The position numbers and the translations under genes are program-made. A stretch of 64,000 bases of DNA from positions 62,001 through 126,000 of the forward strand of contig NZ_ALJF01000001.1 in NCBI RefSeq assembly GCF_000300855.1. The letters are read 5' to 3'. Origin of the DNA: Agrobacterium albertimagni AOL15. GTDB taxonomy: Bacteria > Pseudomonadota > Alphaproteobacteria > Rhizobiales > Rhizobiaceae. Below the pieces are notes generated by a model that searched no databases, was not told the DNA's origin, and worked only from the letters and a program-made list of their open reading frames with translations. Below are positions 54,814 to 63,642 of the stretch, one piece after another. Positions within the stretch are counted from its first letter, which is position 1; each line of letters opens with the position of its first letter.

Positions 54814-56493
54814 TCAAGCGACCCTGAACTCGTGGTCGTCGCTGTCGGGCCCACCCATGCTCATGTCGAGCGCGAAGCCCTGCCCCTTCGACGGGCCGGA
54901 AGCAGGCCGGACGGCAGGGCGCTTTGCCGGTGCAGGACTTGCCATCTTCGCGGCAACCGCCTTCAACTGCGCAGCCGGGTTTCCGCTCGGCTGCCGGGAT
55001 CCGGTATTGACCTTGAAGAAGGCGATGGAGGCCTGCAGCTCCTCGGCCTGGGCGGCCAGTTCTTCAGAGGTCGCCGACATTTCTTCAGATGCACCGGCAT
55101 TCTGCTGGGTCACCTTGTCGAGCTGCTGGATCGCTTCGTTGATCTGGCTCGAGCCGATGTCCTGCTCACGGCAGGCAGCCGAGATTTCAGACACGAGTTC
55201 GGCCGTCTTGCGGATATCAGGCACGAGGCGCGTCAGCATTTCGCCGGCCTGGGTCGCAACCGAGACGGTCTCGCTCGACAGGCCGGAAATTTCGGCGGCT
55301 GCCGCCTGGCTGCGCTCGGCAAGCTTGCGCACTTCGGAAGCGACGACTGCAAATCCACGACCATGTTCGCCGGCACGCGCGGCCTCGACCGCCGCATTGA
55401 GGGCGAGAAGATCGGTCTGGCGGGCGATTTCCTGGACGATCGAGATCTTCTCGGCGATCGTGCGCATGGCAGTCACAGCCTTGTCGACGGCCTTGCCGCT
55501 TTCCTCAGCGTCGGTCGCCGACTGGCGGGCGATCTTTTCCGTCTGGGCAGCATTGTCGGCATTCTGCTTGATATTGGCGGCCATCTCTTCCATCGAAGCG
55601 GAAGCCTCTTCGGCAGAGGATGCCTGTTCGGTTGCGCCTTGCGACAGCTGTTCCGAACCCGAAGACAGCTGCTGGCTGCCGGACGAGACGTTTTCCGATG
55701 CTGCAAGCGCATCACCGACCACACCCCGCAGGCGCTCGACCATGGCGTTGACGTGTCCGAGCAGCATGCCGATTTCATCACTGGTGCGGATCTCGGCAAA
55801 CCTGGTCAGGTCGCCTTCGGACACGCGCTGGACTGTGCTCACCGCCGTCGTGATGCCCCGGCTGATGGAGATGATGATCCAGAGAGCAGCAGCGAGCGCG
55901 GCAACCGAAGCGATGGCGGCAAGGCCGATCACGATCGAGCGGATGCTGACATATTCATCCGCGGCGTTCTTGCTTGCGGTTGCCAGACGTTCGCGCTCGA
56001 GTTGGAAGACTTCCGTCAGCAGTTCGTCGATCTGCGACGTGGTCTCGCGCGCTGTGGTCGTCGAGATACGGGATGCGGCGTCCAGATTCCCCGCCAGAAT
56101 GAAGTTGCGGATCTGGTCATCCTGCTTGCGGAAGTCGGCGGCATGGCCCTTCAGCTTGTTCCACAGGACCATACCCTGTTCCGTGGCCTTGCCTAGAATG
56201 ACAGCGAAGGTTTCGTCATATTCGGCACGGGCCTTGTCACTGTTTTCGATGTAGCTTTCCATCTCAGCGGTGGAGGTGGATACCAGCATGTTCTTTTGCT
56301 GACGGACCTGCTGCAACTGCGCGATGTTGAGATCCTGGGCAGCACTCAGACGAGCGGCCGGGCCGTTTAGGGTATCCGTCCATTGCGTGTTGACGTCCGC
56401 GATGCTCGTTACGCTGAAAAATGCCGTACCGACCAGCATTGTGATGATGAAGCCAAAGGCCAGAAGAAGTTTGAGTTTGATCGTGAAGCGCAT
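54814..56493 (-). CDS. Methyl-accepting chemotaxis protein (MCP 2)
   Basis: 559 residues. TM1 is at about 8-30 ([20 protein letters not shown]), a four-helix periplasmic sensor at about 31-185, TM2 at about 188-210 ([22 protein letters not shown]) and one HAMP domain at about 211-262. The signalling domain is virtually the same as in MCP 1, including [20 protein letters not shown]. The sensor and HAMP parts are unrelated to MCP 1 beyond the start MRFTIKxKL, so the two receptors should detect different signals but feed the same CheA/CheW array. Confidence 0.93.
   Translation of the reverse strand: MRFTIKLKLLLAFGFIITMLVGTAFFSVTSIADVNTQWTDTLNGPAARLSAAQDLNIAQLQQVRQQKNMLVSTSTAEMESYIENSDKARAEYDETFAVILGKATEQGMVLWNKLKGHAADFRKQDDQIRNFILAGNLDAASRISTTTARETTSQIDELLTEVFQLERERLATASKNAADEYVSIRSIVIGLAAIASVAALAAALWIIISISRGITTAVSTVQRVSEGDLTRFAEIRTSDEIGMLLGHVNAMVERLRGVVGDALAASENVSSGSQQLSSGSEQLSQGATEQASSAEEASASMEEMAANIKQNADNAAQTEKIARQSATDAEESGKAVDKAVTAMRTIAEKISIVQEIARQTDLLALNAAVEAARAGEHGRGFAVVASEVRKLAERSQAAAAEISGLSSETVSVATQAGEMLTRLVPDIRKTAELVSEISAACREQDIGSSQINEAIQQLDKVTQQNAGASEEMSATSEELAAQAEELQASIAFFKVNTGSRQPSGNPAAQLKAVAAKMASPAPAKRPAVRPASGPSKGQGFALDMSMGGPDSDDHEFRVA
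54836..55744 (-). repeat. Direct repeat copy B, 3' half of MCP 2
   Basis: Counterpart of 52803-53711. Homology stops sharply at the codons for AMVERLRG on one side and just before the C-terminal codons on the other. Confidence 0.9.
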
Positions 56494-56511
56494 GGCGCCC
56501 TCGCTTTTTTG

Positions 56512-57024
56512 TCAAGCTGTCGCTGAGATGGTGGACCCGCGCTGCGACGCAAAAATCGCCTGCAGATTGGGAAGAATGATGAATTCGCCGTCCCTCTTGA
56601 CGAGGGCGTGGATGTAGTCGGGACGCCACCGCATGCCGATAATCGGCGGCGGTTCGCTGGCCGAGGCGGGAAGGCGGGTGACTTCATGGACCTTGTCGGT
56701 GCGGATGCCGATCAGGGAAAGCTCGCCGTCAAGGTCGAATTCCGTAACCACGATCCGGCTGTCGATCGTCACCTCTCCGGCTTCCATGCCGAAGGCGACG
56801 CGGATATCGGCCAGGGGGATGACCTTGCCGCGAAAGTTGATGACGCTGCCGACGAAGGGCAGACTGCCGGGAACACTGGTCTCGGGAAGGAGATCGAGGA
56901 TTTCCTGGACGATCGTCGCCTCGATGGCAAAGGTCTCGCCGTTCAGCGTGAAGGTCAGGACAGAAAGCTCATCCGCATCCATGAAGATCGCGCGGTGATC
57001 CGACTTTGAATATTGGTCGCTCAT
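56512..57024 (-). CDS. cheW: Chemotaxis coupling protein CheW (first copy)
   Basis: 170 residues of a single CheW domain (about 18-160): LSVLTFTLNGETFAIEATIV, GSVINFRGKVIPLADIRVAFG and GIRTDKVHEVTRL. The ATG at 57024 overlaps the cheA stop by four bases, which suggests a fixed CheA:CheW ratio. It couples CheA to the receptors encoded immediately downstream. Confidence 0.93.
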   Translation of the reverse strand: MSDQYSKSDHRAIFMDADELSVLTFTLNGETFAIEATIVQEILDLLPETSVPGSLPFVGSVINFRGKVIPLADIRVAFGMEAGEVTIDSRIVVTEFDLDGELSLIGIRTDKVHEVTRLPASASEPPPIIGMRWRPDYIHALVKRDGEFIILPNLQAIFASQRGSTISATA

Positions 57025-59024
57025 CCTGCTGCCCGCATTTGCGCCTCCTGTTGCTGTCCTGCCGCGATCAGGTGCGCGACATCGAGGATCAGTGCGACAT
57101 TGCCATCACCGAGGATCGTCGCACCCGAGAAGGACGAGACCTGGTCGTGCAATTTCGACATGGACTTGATCACCGTCTGGTGGTCACCGATGATCTGGTC
57201 GACGACCAGGCCGACGCGCTCGCGGCCCGTCGAAATGACGACAACCTTCTGATGGGGATCCGGTTGGGTACCCGTCCGGAAAAGTTCGCGCAGGCGAAGG
57301 AAAGGCACGAGATCATCCCGAAGGGAGATGAAACTGCGCCCCCTTGAACGAAGATCCTCTTCGATCGAGAGCTGCAGGCACTCTTCCACCGCCGACAGGG
57401 GAATGACATAGCTTCCGTTGCCCACACGCACGAGAAGACCGTCGATGATGGCGAGTGTGAGGGGAATACGAAGCGCAATTTCCGAACCGGAGCCTTCATC
57501 GCTCTTCACGTCGATGGAGCCGCGCAAGGCCTCGATGGTCTTCTTGACCACGTCCATACCGACACCGCGGCCGGACAGGTTCGTCACCTTCTCTGCCGTG
57601 GAGAAGCCCGGCTGGAAGATCTGTTGCAGCAGCTCCTGGTCCGACAGGGGCTGCCCCGGCTGGATCAGGCCATTGGCCTCTGCCTTTGCACGAACTCGCG
57701 CACGGTCGATGCCGCGGCCGTCATCCTTGATCGTGATCACCACCTCGCTGCCGGTCTGGTGTGCCGATAGCGTCACCTGGCCGACGGCCGGCTTGCCAGC
57801 GGCGACGCGGTCCTGCGGCAGTTCCAGGCCATGGTCGATGGAGTTGCGCACCAGATGGACGAGCGGATCCGCCAAGCGGTCAATCACTGTCTTGTCGACC
57901 TCCGTGCTTTCGCCTGAAGTGACAAGTTCGATTTCCTTGCCGGTTTCGCGTGCCAGATCGTGCACGAGCCGGCGGAACCGGCTGAACAGACTGGCAACTG
58001 GCATCATGCGCAGGACCATCATCGTGTCGCGCAACTCGCCTGCAAGCCGTTCGATTTCTTCGGAAACCGAGCGTAGCCCGAGATCGATGGCCGAGCCTGC
58101 CATTCGGCTTAGTCGAGATTGGGCGATGACAAGTTCGCCGACACGATCCATCATTTCGTCGAGCCGAAGGGCCGGAACGCGGACGTTGTCCGACTGTCTC
58201 TGGGATTTGGGATCATTGGCGGGCAGGCGCTGTTCTTCGCGGGCTGCAACCGTCTCGCCAGGCTTGATCTGCGGCGCTGGAACTTCGGCCGGTGAAGGGT
58301 CTGCAGCTTGTGTCTGCGGCGTCACATCCTTCAGCCCCATCACCATGTCGTCCATGACGAAGATGAACACGTCCTCGATGTCGGAGCGCGGTCTGTCGGT
58401 GACGATGGTTGCACTCCAGCCCAGATAAAGCTGTCGCGGATCAAGCGCGTCGAGCTCAGGCAAACTTCCGGTGCTGACGCCGATCGTGCATTCGCCGAGT
58501 TCCCGCAGCTCATCGATTAGGCCCAGCGGATTGGTGCCATTGATCATCGCGCCGGCAGGAAGCTGGAAATCAAGCTGCCAGGTCCGCAGCCCCGTTTGCT
58601 GCATTGCCGCTGCAAGCGTCGGAGAGGCAGTCTTGCGGTCTGCCGAGACCTCGCGGCCGACGGCCTTGTGCAGCTGCTCGAGCAGTTTCATGCTCACGGC
58701 GTCGTGGTCACCATTGGGATGGTCGAGCAGAGCCTGCATGTGACCCTGCGTATCGAGGACGGCTGCGATCAGTTCGCTCGTTGCTGGGGCCTCACCCTTG
58801 CGCACGCGGTCAAACGCCGTCTCGCAATGATGGGTAAAGGCGGCAAGCTGGTCGAAACCGAACATCGAGCCCGACCCTTTAAGCGTGTGCAGGCCGCGGA
58901 ACACGGCATCGATCTGCGCCTTGTCGTCGAGGTTGCGGGTCAGATCTAAGAGACCTGCCTCTATCACCTCCAGCTGTTCGGCCGCTTCCGTGCGAAAGAC
59001 CGCTATCGGATCGAGGTTGTTCAT
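57021..59024 (-). CDS. cheA: Chemotaxis histidine kinase CheA
   Basis: 667 residues. The HPt domain has phospho-His46 (GLHTLKGSGSMFGF). A linker/P2-like region spans about 105-290, with a dimerisation helix pair (about 300-365, DEMMDRVGELVIAQSRL). The HATPase shows the N box LVHLVRNSIDHGLE, IKDDGRGIDRARV and NLSGRGVGMDVVKK. The C-terminal CheW-like P5 domain ends the protein (about 535-660). All catalytic boxes are present. It phosphorylates CheY and CheB. It is coupled by 4-base overlaps to cheY upstream and cheW downstream. Confidence 0.95.
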   Translation of the reverse strand: MNNLDPIAVFRTEAAEQLEVIEAGLLDLTRNLDDKAQIDAVFRGLHTLKGSGSMFGFDQLAAFTHHCETAFDRVRKGEAPATSELIAAVLDTQGHMQALLDHPNGDHDAVSMKLLEQLHKAVGREVSADRKTASPTLAAAMQQTGLRTWQLDFQLPAGAMINGTNPLGLIDELRELGECTIGVSTGSLPELDALDPRQLYLGWSATIVTDRPRSDIEDVFIFVMDDMVMGLKDVTPQTQAADPSPAEVPAPQIKPGETVAAREEQRLPANDPKSQRQSDNVRVPALRLDEMMDRVGELVIAQSRLSRMAGSAIDLGLRSVSEEIERLAGELRDTMMVLRMMPVASLFSRFRRLVHDLARETGKEIELVTSGESTEVDKTVIDRLADPLVHLVRNSIDHGLELPQDRVAAGKPAVGQVTLSAHQTGSEVVITIKDDGRGIDRARVRAKAEANGLIQPGQPLSDQELLQQIFQPGFSTAEKVTNLSGRGVGMDVVKKTIEALRGSIDVKSDEGSGSEIALRIPLTLAIIDGLLVRVGNGSYVIPLSAVEECLQLSIEEDLRSRGRSFISLRDDLVPFLRLRELFRTGTQPDPHQKVVVISTGRERVGLVVDQIIGDHQTVIKSMSKLHDQVSSFSGATILGDGNVALILDVAHLIAAGQQQEAQMRAAG

Positions 59025-59389
59025 CGGCCGAGAACCTTGCGCGCGATCTTGGTGAGGTTTTCGGCGTCAAAAGGCTTGGTCAGCCATCCGGTCGCCCCTG
59101 CGGCCTTGGCCTGCTGCTTGATATCGCCATCGGATTCGGTGGTGAGAAAGATCACCGGTGTCCCCATATAGGCCGGCATCTGCCTGAGACTGCGGATCAT
59201 TGTGAGCCCGTCCATGTTCGGCATGTTCAAGTCGGTAACGATCAGGTCGAAGCTGCCGGACTTCATCTTCTGCAGTCCATCCGCACCGTCGACCGCTTCG
59301 GTCACCTTGTAGCCGGCATTGGTGAGTGCGATCCGGGTGGTCATCCGAATGCTGGCGGAATCGTCTACAGTGAGAATATTTGCAGTCAT
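59021..59389 (-). CDS. cheY: Chemotaxis response regulator CheY
   Basis: 122 residues, a stand-alone receiver: acidic pair Asp9-Asp10 (TVDDSAS), phospho-acceptor Asp53 (VTDLNMPNMDG), Thr in FLTTES and Lys in LTKPFD. It is either the motor-binding output or a phosphate sink. Its start overlaps the STAS gene stop and its stop overlaps cheA. Confidence 0.94.
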   Translation of the reverse strand: MTANILTVDDSASIRMTTRIALTNAGYKVTEAVDGADGLQKMKSGSFDLIVTDLNMPNMDGLTMIRSLRQMPAYMGTPVIFLTTESDGDIKQQAKAAGATGWLTKPFDAENLTKIARKVLGR

Positions 59390-59712
59390 CTCGGGTCTCC
59401 ATTGATGATCAGTCGGTCAGCGCTGCCTGTTGCAGCGGATATGCCCGCACGTTGAAGCGTGGCGAAGAGTGCGCCCTTGTCAGAGGCACGGATATGCAGT
59501 TCAACGCCCTCCCTGACGGCTGTCTTCTGGGCCGACAGAAGAAGTTGCGGGAGGGTAAGGTCGCAGTCGCAATCGTCAGCGATCTCGATCTGAAGCGCAG
59601 TGCCGGCAGCCTTTGCTTGCCTGTAGGCAGCAAGCAGGCGGTCATGCGTTTCTGTTGCCGTCTTGATGGTCAAGGCGCCCTTGAAGTGCACCGTCTTCAA
59701 TTCATCGCTCAT
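59386..59712 (-). CDS. STAS-domain protein (chemotaxis-operon anti-sigma-antagonist-like)
   Basis: 108 residues from MSDELKTVHFKGALTIKTAT. The STAS-like fold is suggested by the pattern beta-strand, TATETHDRLLAAYRQA, LQIEIADDCDCDLTLPQLLLSAQKTA and GALFATLQRAGI. The usual phospho-Ser position reads DCDCDLTLPQ, where Asp/Thr replace Ser. STAS genes beside cheY are known in rhizobial che clusters. Here it lies between the HD-GYP regulator and cheY with 4-base overlaps at both ends. Confidence 0.8.
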   Translation of the reverse strand: MSDELKTVHFKGALTIKTATETHDRLLAAYRQAKAAGTALQIEIADDCDCDLTLPQLLLSAQKTAVREGVELHIRASDKGALFATLQRAGISAATGSADRLIINGDPR

Positions 59713-60809
59713 ACGGCTGATTCCAGTGTCTTGTTTGTCTGGGTGATGATCTGGAGAAGGTCGGCCTCGGCAGCCACCGCTTTGTCCGCTCTGGTGTAGA
59801 GTTGGCGGATCAACGGCCATTTGCGGTCAAAGGCGGCAATACAACCGGGATCGAAATGATGCCCTGCCCCCTTGAGGATCTCTCCATAGGCCGCATCAAC
59901 CTGCCATGCTTTCTTGTAGGGACGCTCAGAACACAGGGCATCGAAGACGTCTGCGACGGCAACAATGCGGCCCTCGATCGGGATATTGGTGCCGTTCAAT
60001 TGCATCGGGTAACCCGTGCCATCCCATTTCTCGTGATGGCTCCCGGCAATTCTGGCCGCAACCTGGATAACCTGTGATGCGCTGTCACCGAGGATCTCGG
60101 CACCGAAGGCAGCATGCGCACGCATCTGTTCCATTTCGCCAGCATCAAGTGGGCCGGCCTTCAGAAGAATGGCATCCGACACACCGATCTTGCCGACATC
60201 ATGCAGCGGGCTTGCGAGCGAGATGAGCTCGCAGGTGGCACTGTCCAGGCCAAGTTCTTCAGCGATCATTCCAGCAACAATCGCAACACGTTCGAGATGC
60301 TGGGCGGTCTCTCCATCGCGACAGGCGATGGCTTTCGACAGACGCCAGATGATTTCCCTCTCCTGAGCCGCAATTCGCGCCCGGGCCGACGCCACATCTC
60401 TTTCCAGCGACTGGGCATGGCTTGCCAAAGTCTTCTGAGCGATGCGCAAGGCGAGAAGGTTGCGAACGCGGATGGTGAGCTCTGTCCGGTCGATCGGCTT
60501 GGTCAGGAACTCCGTCGCGCCGGCTTCAATCGCGTCAATCTTGATCGCGGGGTCTGTTTCAGAGGTCAGCATGATCACGGGAACGTCCCGGCCATTCGAC
60601 AACTGGCGGACGCGCAAGATCAGTTCGACGCCATTCATGCCGGGCATGTTGTAATCGACGATAATCAGGTCTGCCTGGAGCGTCTGCATGGTCATCAGCG
60701 CTTCTGACGGATCCAGAAAAGGTAGTATCTCGCATGTGTCGACTGCCGAAACGGCCTGGCACATGAAGGAAAGAATGGATGGACTACCGTCGATTGCGAA
60801 TATACGCAT
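59709..60809 (-). CDS. Response regulator with HD-GYP-type phosphodiesterase domain
   Basis: 366 residues, first gene of the che operon. The receiver domain (1-120) has Asp52 (IIVDYNMPGMNG) and Lys104 (FLTKPID), but the usual second acidic residue is Gly (FAIDGSPS), so the metal site is altered. The output domain (about 150-345) has HD at 203-204 (PLHDVGKIGV) and HHEKWDGTGYP at 258-268, the HD-GYP signature of cyclic-di-GMP phosphodiesterases like RpfG. It links chemotaxis signalling to cyclic-di-GMP turnover. The start at 60809 has TGAGGAAGAGCT upstream. Confidence 0.9.
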   Translation of the reverse strand: MRIFAIDGSPSILSFMCQAVSAVDTCEILPFLDPSEALMTMQTLQADLIIVDYNMPGMNGVELILRVRQLSNGRDVPVIMLTSETDPAIKIDAIEAGATEFLTKPIDRTELTIRVRNLLALRIAQKTLASHAQSLERDVASARARIAAQEREIIWRLSKAIACRDGETAQHLERVAIVAGMIAEELGLDSATCELISLASPLHDVGKIGVSDAILLKAGPLDAGEMEQMRAHAAFGAEILGDSASQVIQVAARIAGSHHEKWDGTGYPMQLNGTNIPIEGRIVAVADVFDALCSERPYKKAWQVDAAYGEILKGAGHHFDPGCIAAFDRKWPLIRQLYTRADKAVAAEADLLQIITQTNKTLESAV

Positions 60810-61037
60810 AGCTCTTCCTCAGCCGAAAAGCATTAACTGCGATACAGCTCAGATCTAATTCGGTTATTGCTGGAAATCCGCATCATGCGGCGAAGTACGA
60901 CCTGATAATTCGAGGTCTTTGTATTGAACAAAACTGCATTTCACGCGTTAACGCAGACTTAAGCCGGAATCCGATTACAGATGATCGGCTACAATATACG
61001 TGTTCGTGATTTTTTTGCGTGATTGCGACTTTAGTCG
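60810..61037 (-). promoter_or_regulatory. Promoter region of the chemotaxis operon
   Basis: 228 bases upstream of the HD-GYP gene, AT-richer than the genes. A palindrome CCGCAT-C-ATGCGG lies at 60878-60890, about 70 bases before the ATG, a possible operator. A GCGAC-TTTA-GTCGC hairpin at 61025-61038 abuts the stop of the neighbouring AraC gene. Confidence 0.5.
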
Positions 61038-62009
61038 CTACTTGGGCTGAGGCTTGTCCCTGCGGGTGGCTGACGGCGAGCGTCCATACAGCTCCCGGTA
61101 ACGGGCAGCAAAGTAGCCCATATGCCCAAATCCCCAGCGCGAGGCGATCTTTTCGATACTGTCATTGCCCGCTCCATGCAGCAGCTCATCATGCACGCGG
61201 GCAAGGCGCAGTTGCAGGATATAGGTGTTGGGCGTCGTCGAAAGGTAGTGGCGGAAGGAGTTCTGCAGCGAGCGGATACTGGCGCCGGACAAGCGGGCGA
61301 GCTGCTCGATCGACACGTCCTCCTCGGCGTGATGCTGCAGCCAATCAATGGCGCGCTCGAGATGACGGGGCAAAGCCGCCGGCGCTTCGGCAACACTATT
61401 GGCTTTCGGCCAGAAACCGACGAACATCATCATCAGCGCATCATGGATCAGCGCTGGCGTCCGGATGGCATCTTCGGGCAAAGCCTCAGCGTCAGCCGAA
61501 TGCAGCAGATGTGTCGCGAGCTGGTGGATCATGCCGACGCCGAGGGCGTCGACTTGAATATGGGACAGGAAGGAGGCCAGGCCAGGCCCCACATTGTCAC
61601 GGCTGCTATTGAAGTGCGGTGCAACCTGATCAACCTGGATGACCATCGACAATTTGCTGGAACCGGGACTGGCAAGAAGGGCGACCTTGCGCGTGTCTTT
61701 CAGCAACACCGCGCTTCGGGGCAAGGCTTCGATCTGCTCATCTGCAGCCTGAAATTCGAACTTGCCCTTCTCGATGAAATGTAGCTCGAGCTGCCGATGC
61801 TTCGGACATCCGTAACGCGCCCTGTATCCCGAACGCGAGGAGCTTTTCCAAAGCGTCGTGGACTGGATCGAAGCGATGTCAGCCCGGATGTCGAACGGGC
61901 CGGACTTGTCGAGCCGATTGATCTCTGCGGGACGGAAAACCGCCTCGCTTATCGTCTGAGTCTCGAGCTCGTCCTCAGAGCTGAATTTGTGCAACTTATA
62001 TTGGGCCAT
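61038..62009 (-). CDS. AraC-family transcriptional regulator
   Basis: 323 residues. The N-terminal effector half (about 40-200) resembles the AraC_binding_2 type that senses aromatic or small organic ligands (RQLELHFIEKGKFEF, AVLLKDTRKVALLA). The C-terminal helix-turn-helix pair (about 215-310) has VSIEQLARLSGASIRSLQNSFR and SIEKIASRWGFGHMGYFAARYRELYGRSPS. It is divergent from the hydroxypyruvate isomerase gene, 169 bases away, and may control it. Confidence 0.87.
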   Translation of the reverse strand: MAQYKLHKFSSEDELETQTISEAVFRPAEINRLDKSGPFDIRADIASIQSTTLWKSSSRSGYRARYGCPKHRQLELHFIEKGKFEFQAADEQIEALPRSAVLLKDTRKVALLASPGSSKLSMVIQVDQVAPHFNSSRDNVGPGLASFLSHIQVDALGVGMIHQLATHLLHSADAEALPEDAIRTPALIHDALMMMFVGFWPKANSVAEAPAALPRHLERAIDWLQHHAEEDVSIEQLARLSGASIRSLQNSFRHYLSTTPNTYILQLRLARVHDELLHGAGNDSIEKIASRWGFGHMGYFAARYRELYGRSPSATRRDKPQPK

Positions 62010-62178
62010 GGAATGGATATTGAGAATAACAGCAATAACGAAACTTCTTGTTGAGCAGTGAGGTTAGCTTGCAATCTGAGCAAGCACCATAGAGCGCCGT
62101 GATCATTATTGGATTGCGCTCACGCAAGCAGTGGATAAGCCAGGCTTTGAGTAGCCGGTGTCGAGGAGGAGACGTTTC

Positions 62179-62985
62179 ATGCCCGAGTTTGCGGCCAATC
62201 TGTCGATGATGTTCACCGAGGTGCCTTTCCTCGATCGCTTTGCGGCGGCTGCCGATTGCGGCTTTTCGGCGGTTGAATATCTCTTTCCCTACGATCACCC
62301 AGCCGAGCTGGTCGCAGAACGGCTGCAGACTGCCGGCCTTTCCCAGGCGCTGTTCAACATGCCGCCTGGCGATTGGAACGCTGGCGAGCGTGGCATGGCA
62401 GCATTGCCAGGTCGCGAGGCAGACTTTGTGAAAAGCCTCGACACAGCGATTTCATACGCCAGAACCATCGGCACACCACGCCTGCACATGATGGCGGGTC
62501 TGGCCCCGGCAACAGATGCAAAGGCGATCGCGACCTATCGCGACAATCTGAAGCGCGCCATCGACCGGACTGGTGAGGCCGGGATCGGTCTCGTGATCGA
62601 GCCGATCAATGGTCGAGACATGCCAGGTTACTTCCTCAACGACTTCGCCCAAGCGCTCGACTTCATTGCTAAGATGGATGCGGCGCATCTGAAGCTGCAA
62701 TTCGATGTCTACCACCGCCAGATCCTGCATGGTGACGTGATCATGGGTCTTAGAGACTGCGCACCTCTGATCGGCCACATCCAGATTGCCTCTGTACCCG
62801 ACCGGCACGAGCCCCTCACCGGCGAACTCGATGACCAAAGGATCTTCGCCGAGATCGATGCGATCAGTTACAAGGGTTATGTCGGTTGCGAGTATCGTCC
62901 AGCGCATGGCACACGGGAGGGCTTGAGCTGGATGAAAAGGCTCGAAAACAGTCCGAGAATGCCTGATCACGCGAGACAAGGATAG
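62179..62985 (+). CDS. hyi: Hydroxypyruvate isomerase
   Basis: 268 residues of the TIM-barrel xylose-isomerase-like family: FAANLSMMFTEVPFLDRF, FSAVEYLFPYDHPAELVAE, LVIEPINGRDMPGYFLN (metal-binding Glu) and LQFDVYHRQILHGD, GHIQIASVPDRHEP, YVGCEYRP. This matches Hyi along its whole length. It interconverts hydroxypyruvate and tartronate semialdehyde in glyoxylate metabolism. The ATG at 62179 has GAGGAGGAGACGTTTC upstream. No glyoxylate carboligase or tartronate semialdehyde reductase gene is adjacent, so the pathway partners are elsewhere. Confidence 0.88.
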   Translation: MPEFAANLSMMFTEVPFLDRFAAAADCGFSAVEYLFPYDHPAELVAERLQTAGLSQALFNMPPGDWNAGERGMAALPGREADFVKSLDTAISYARTIGTPRLHMMAGLAPATDAKAIATYRDNLKRAIDRTGEAGIGLVIEPINGRDMPGYFLNDFAQALDFIAKMDAAHLKLQFDVYHRQILHGDVIMGLRDCAPLIGHIQIASVPDRHEPLTGELDDQRIFAEIDAISYKGYVGCEYRPAHGTREGLSWMKRLENSPRMPDHARQG

Positions 62986-63372
62986 GTCTGAGGCCATATG
63001 GGCCAACATAGATAACCGCCACCTTGGGCGCAAATCCAGTCCTAACCCTCAGCCTGAGATTGCGGCGATCTGAACCCGACCGGCGCGCCACGGCATGACC
63101 AATCCCGCCAGATTTCCTGCAACACAGACCAGGACGGCAACGAGGACGACCGGCAGATTGCCGTGGGGTGACAAGAACCGACTGCGCCCATGCAGACCTA
63201 CGGCCCTCACCATTTCAGCGAGGCCTGAATTAGGCCTTACCGGCGCCAACAATGCCGACAAGCTTGTCGCTGTCCGGTGGGATGAGCGACGCGCAGTGCC
63301 GCGAGCTTCAGCCCGCCATCTTTACCCCCGCGAGCAGGCTTTGCCCAGCTTTGGTGACCGGGCATAGGGGGT
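62986..63372. other. Gene-free stretch
   Basis: 387 bases after hyi. A minus-strand frame at 63049-63261 has one hydrophobic segment (PVVLVAVLVCVAGNLAGLVM), which may be the remnant of a membrane protein, but it lacks a ribosome site and is not called. Confidence 0.4.
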
Positions 63373-63642
63373 CTATCGCAGCACCTGAAGCTTTACGGGT
63401 CCGCTTGCTGTTTTCCCTCGCGCCAGATCTTGCTGACGCAGCATGTGGAAGATCTCGCCGAGGATCTCTGCTCGGCGAGCCTCCTTGTCTGCAACGCGAC
63501 GAGCGGACTCTTCGTCAGTTGCGCCAGTTGCAGCCGGGCGATGCGTCTCGTTTTCGGCGATATCGCGAAGAATATTCATGAGCACAAGGTTCCTCTCGTG
63601 CATCTGCATCACCATTTCCTTCACATGCAAACGCTCAGACAT
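63373..63642 (-). CDS. Small helical protein, function unknown
   Basis: 89 residues from MSERLHVKEMVMQMHERNLV. It is highly charged and predicted helical (VLMNILRDIAENE, EESARRVADKEARRAEILGEIFHMLRQQDLA), with coiled-coil character at about residues 45-75. The ATG at 63642 has CGGAGTGACGATC upstream, and composition is normal. I do not recognise a family. It is set apart from hyi by about 390 bases on the opposite strand. Confidence 0.5.
   Translation of the reverse strand: MSERLHVKEMVMQMHERNLVLMNILRDIAENETHRPAATGATDEESARRVADKEARRAEILGEIFHMLRQQDLARGKTASGPVKLQVLR

Noticed and set aside
54700..56254. Two overlapping plus-strand frames of about 500 codons opposite MCP 2
   Set aside because: They mirror the repetitive MCP coding sequence; similar frames appear opposite MCP 1, which reflects the shared repeat and not a gene.
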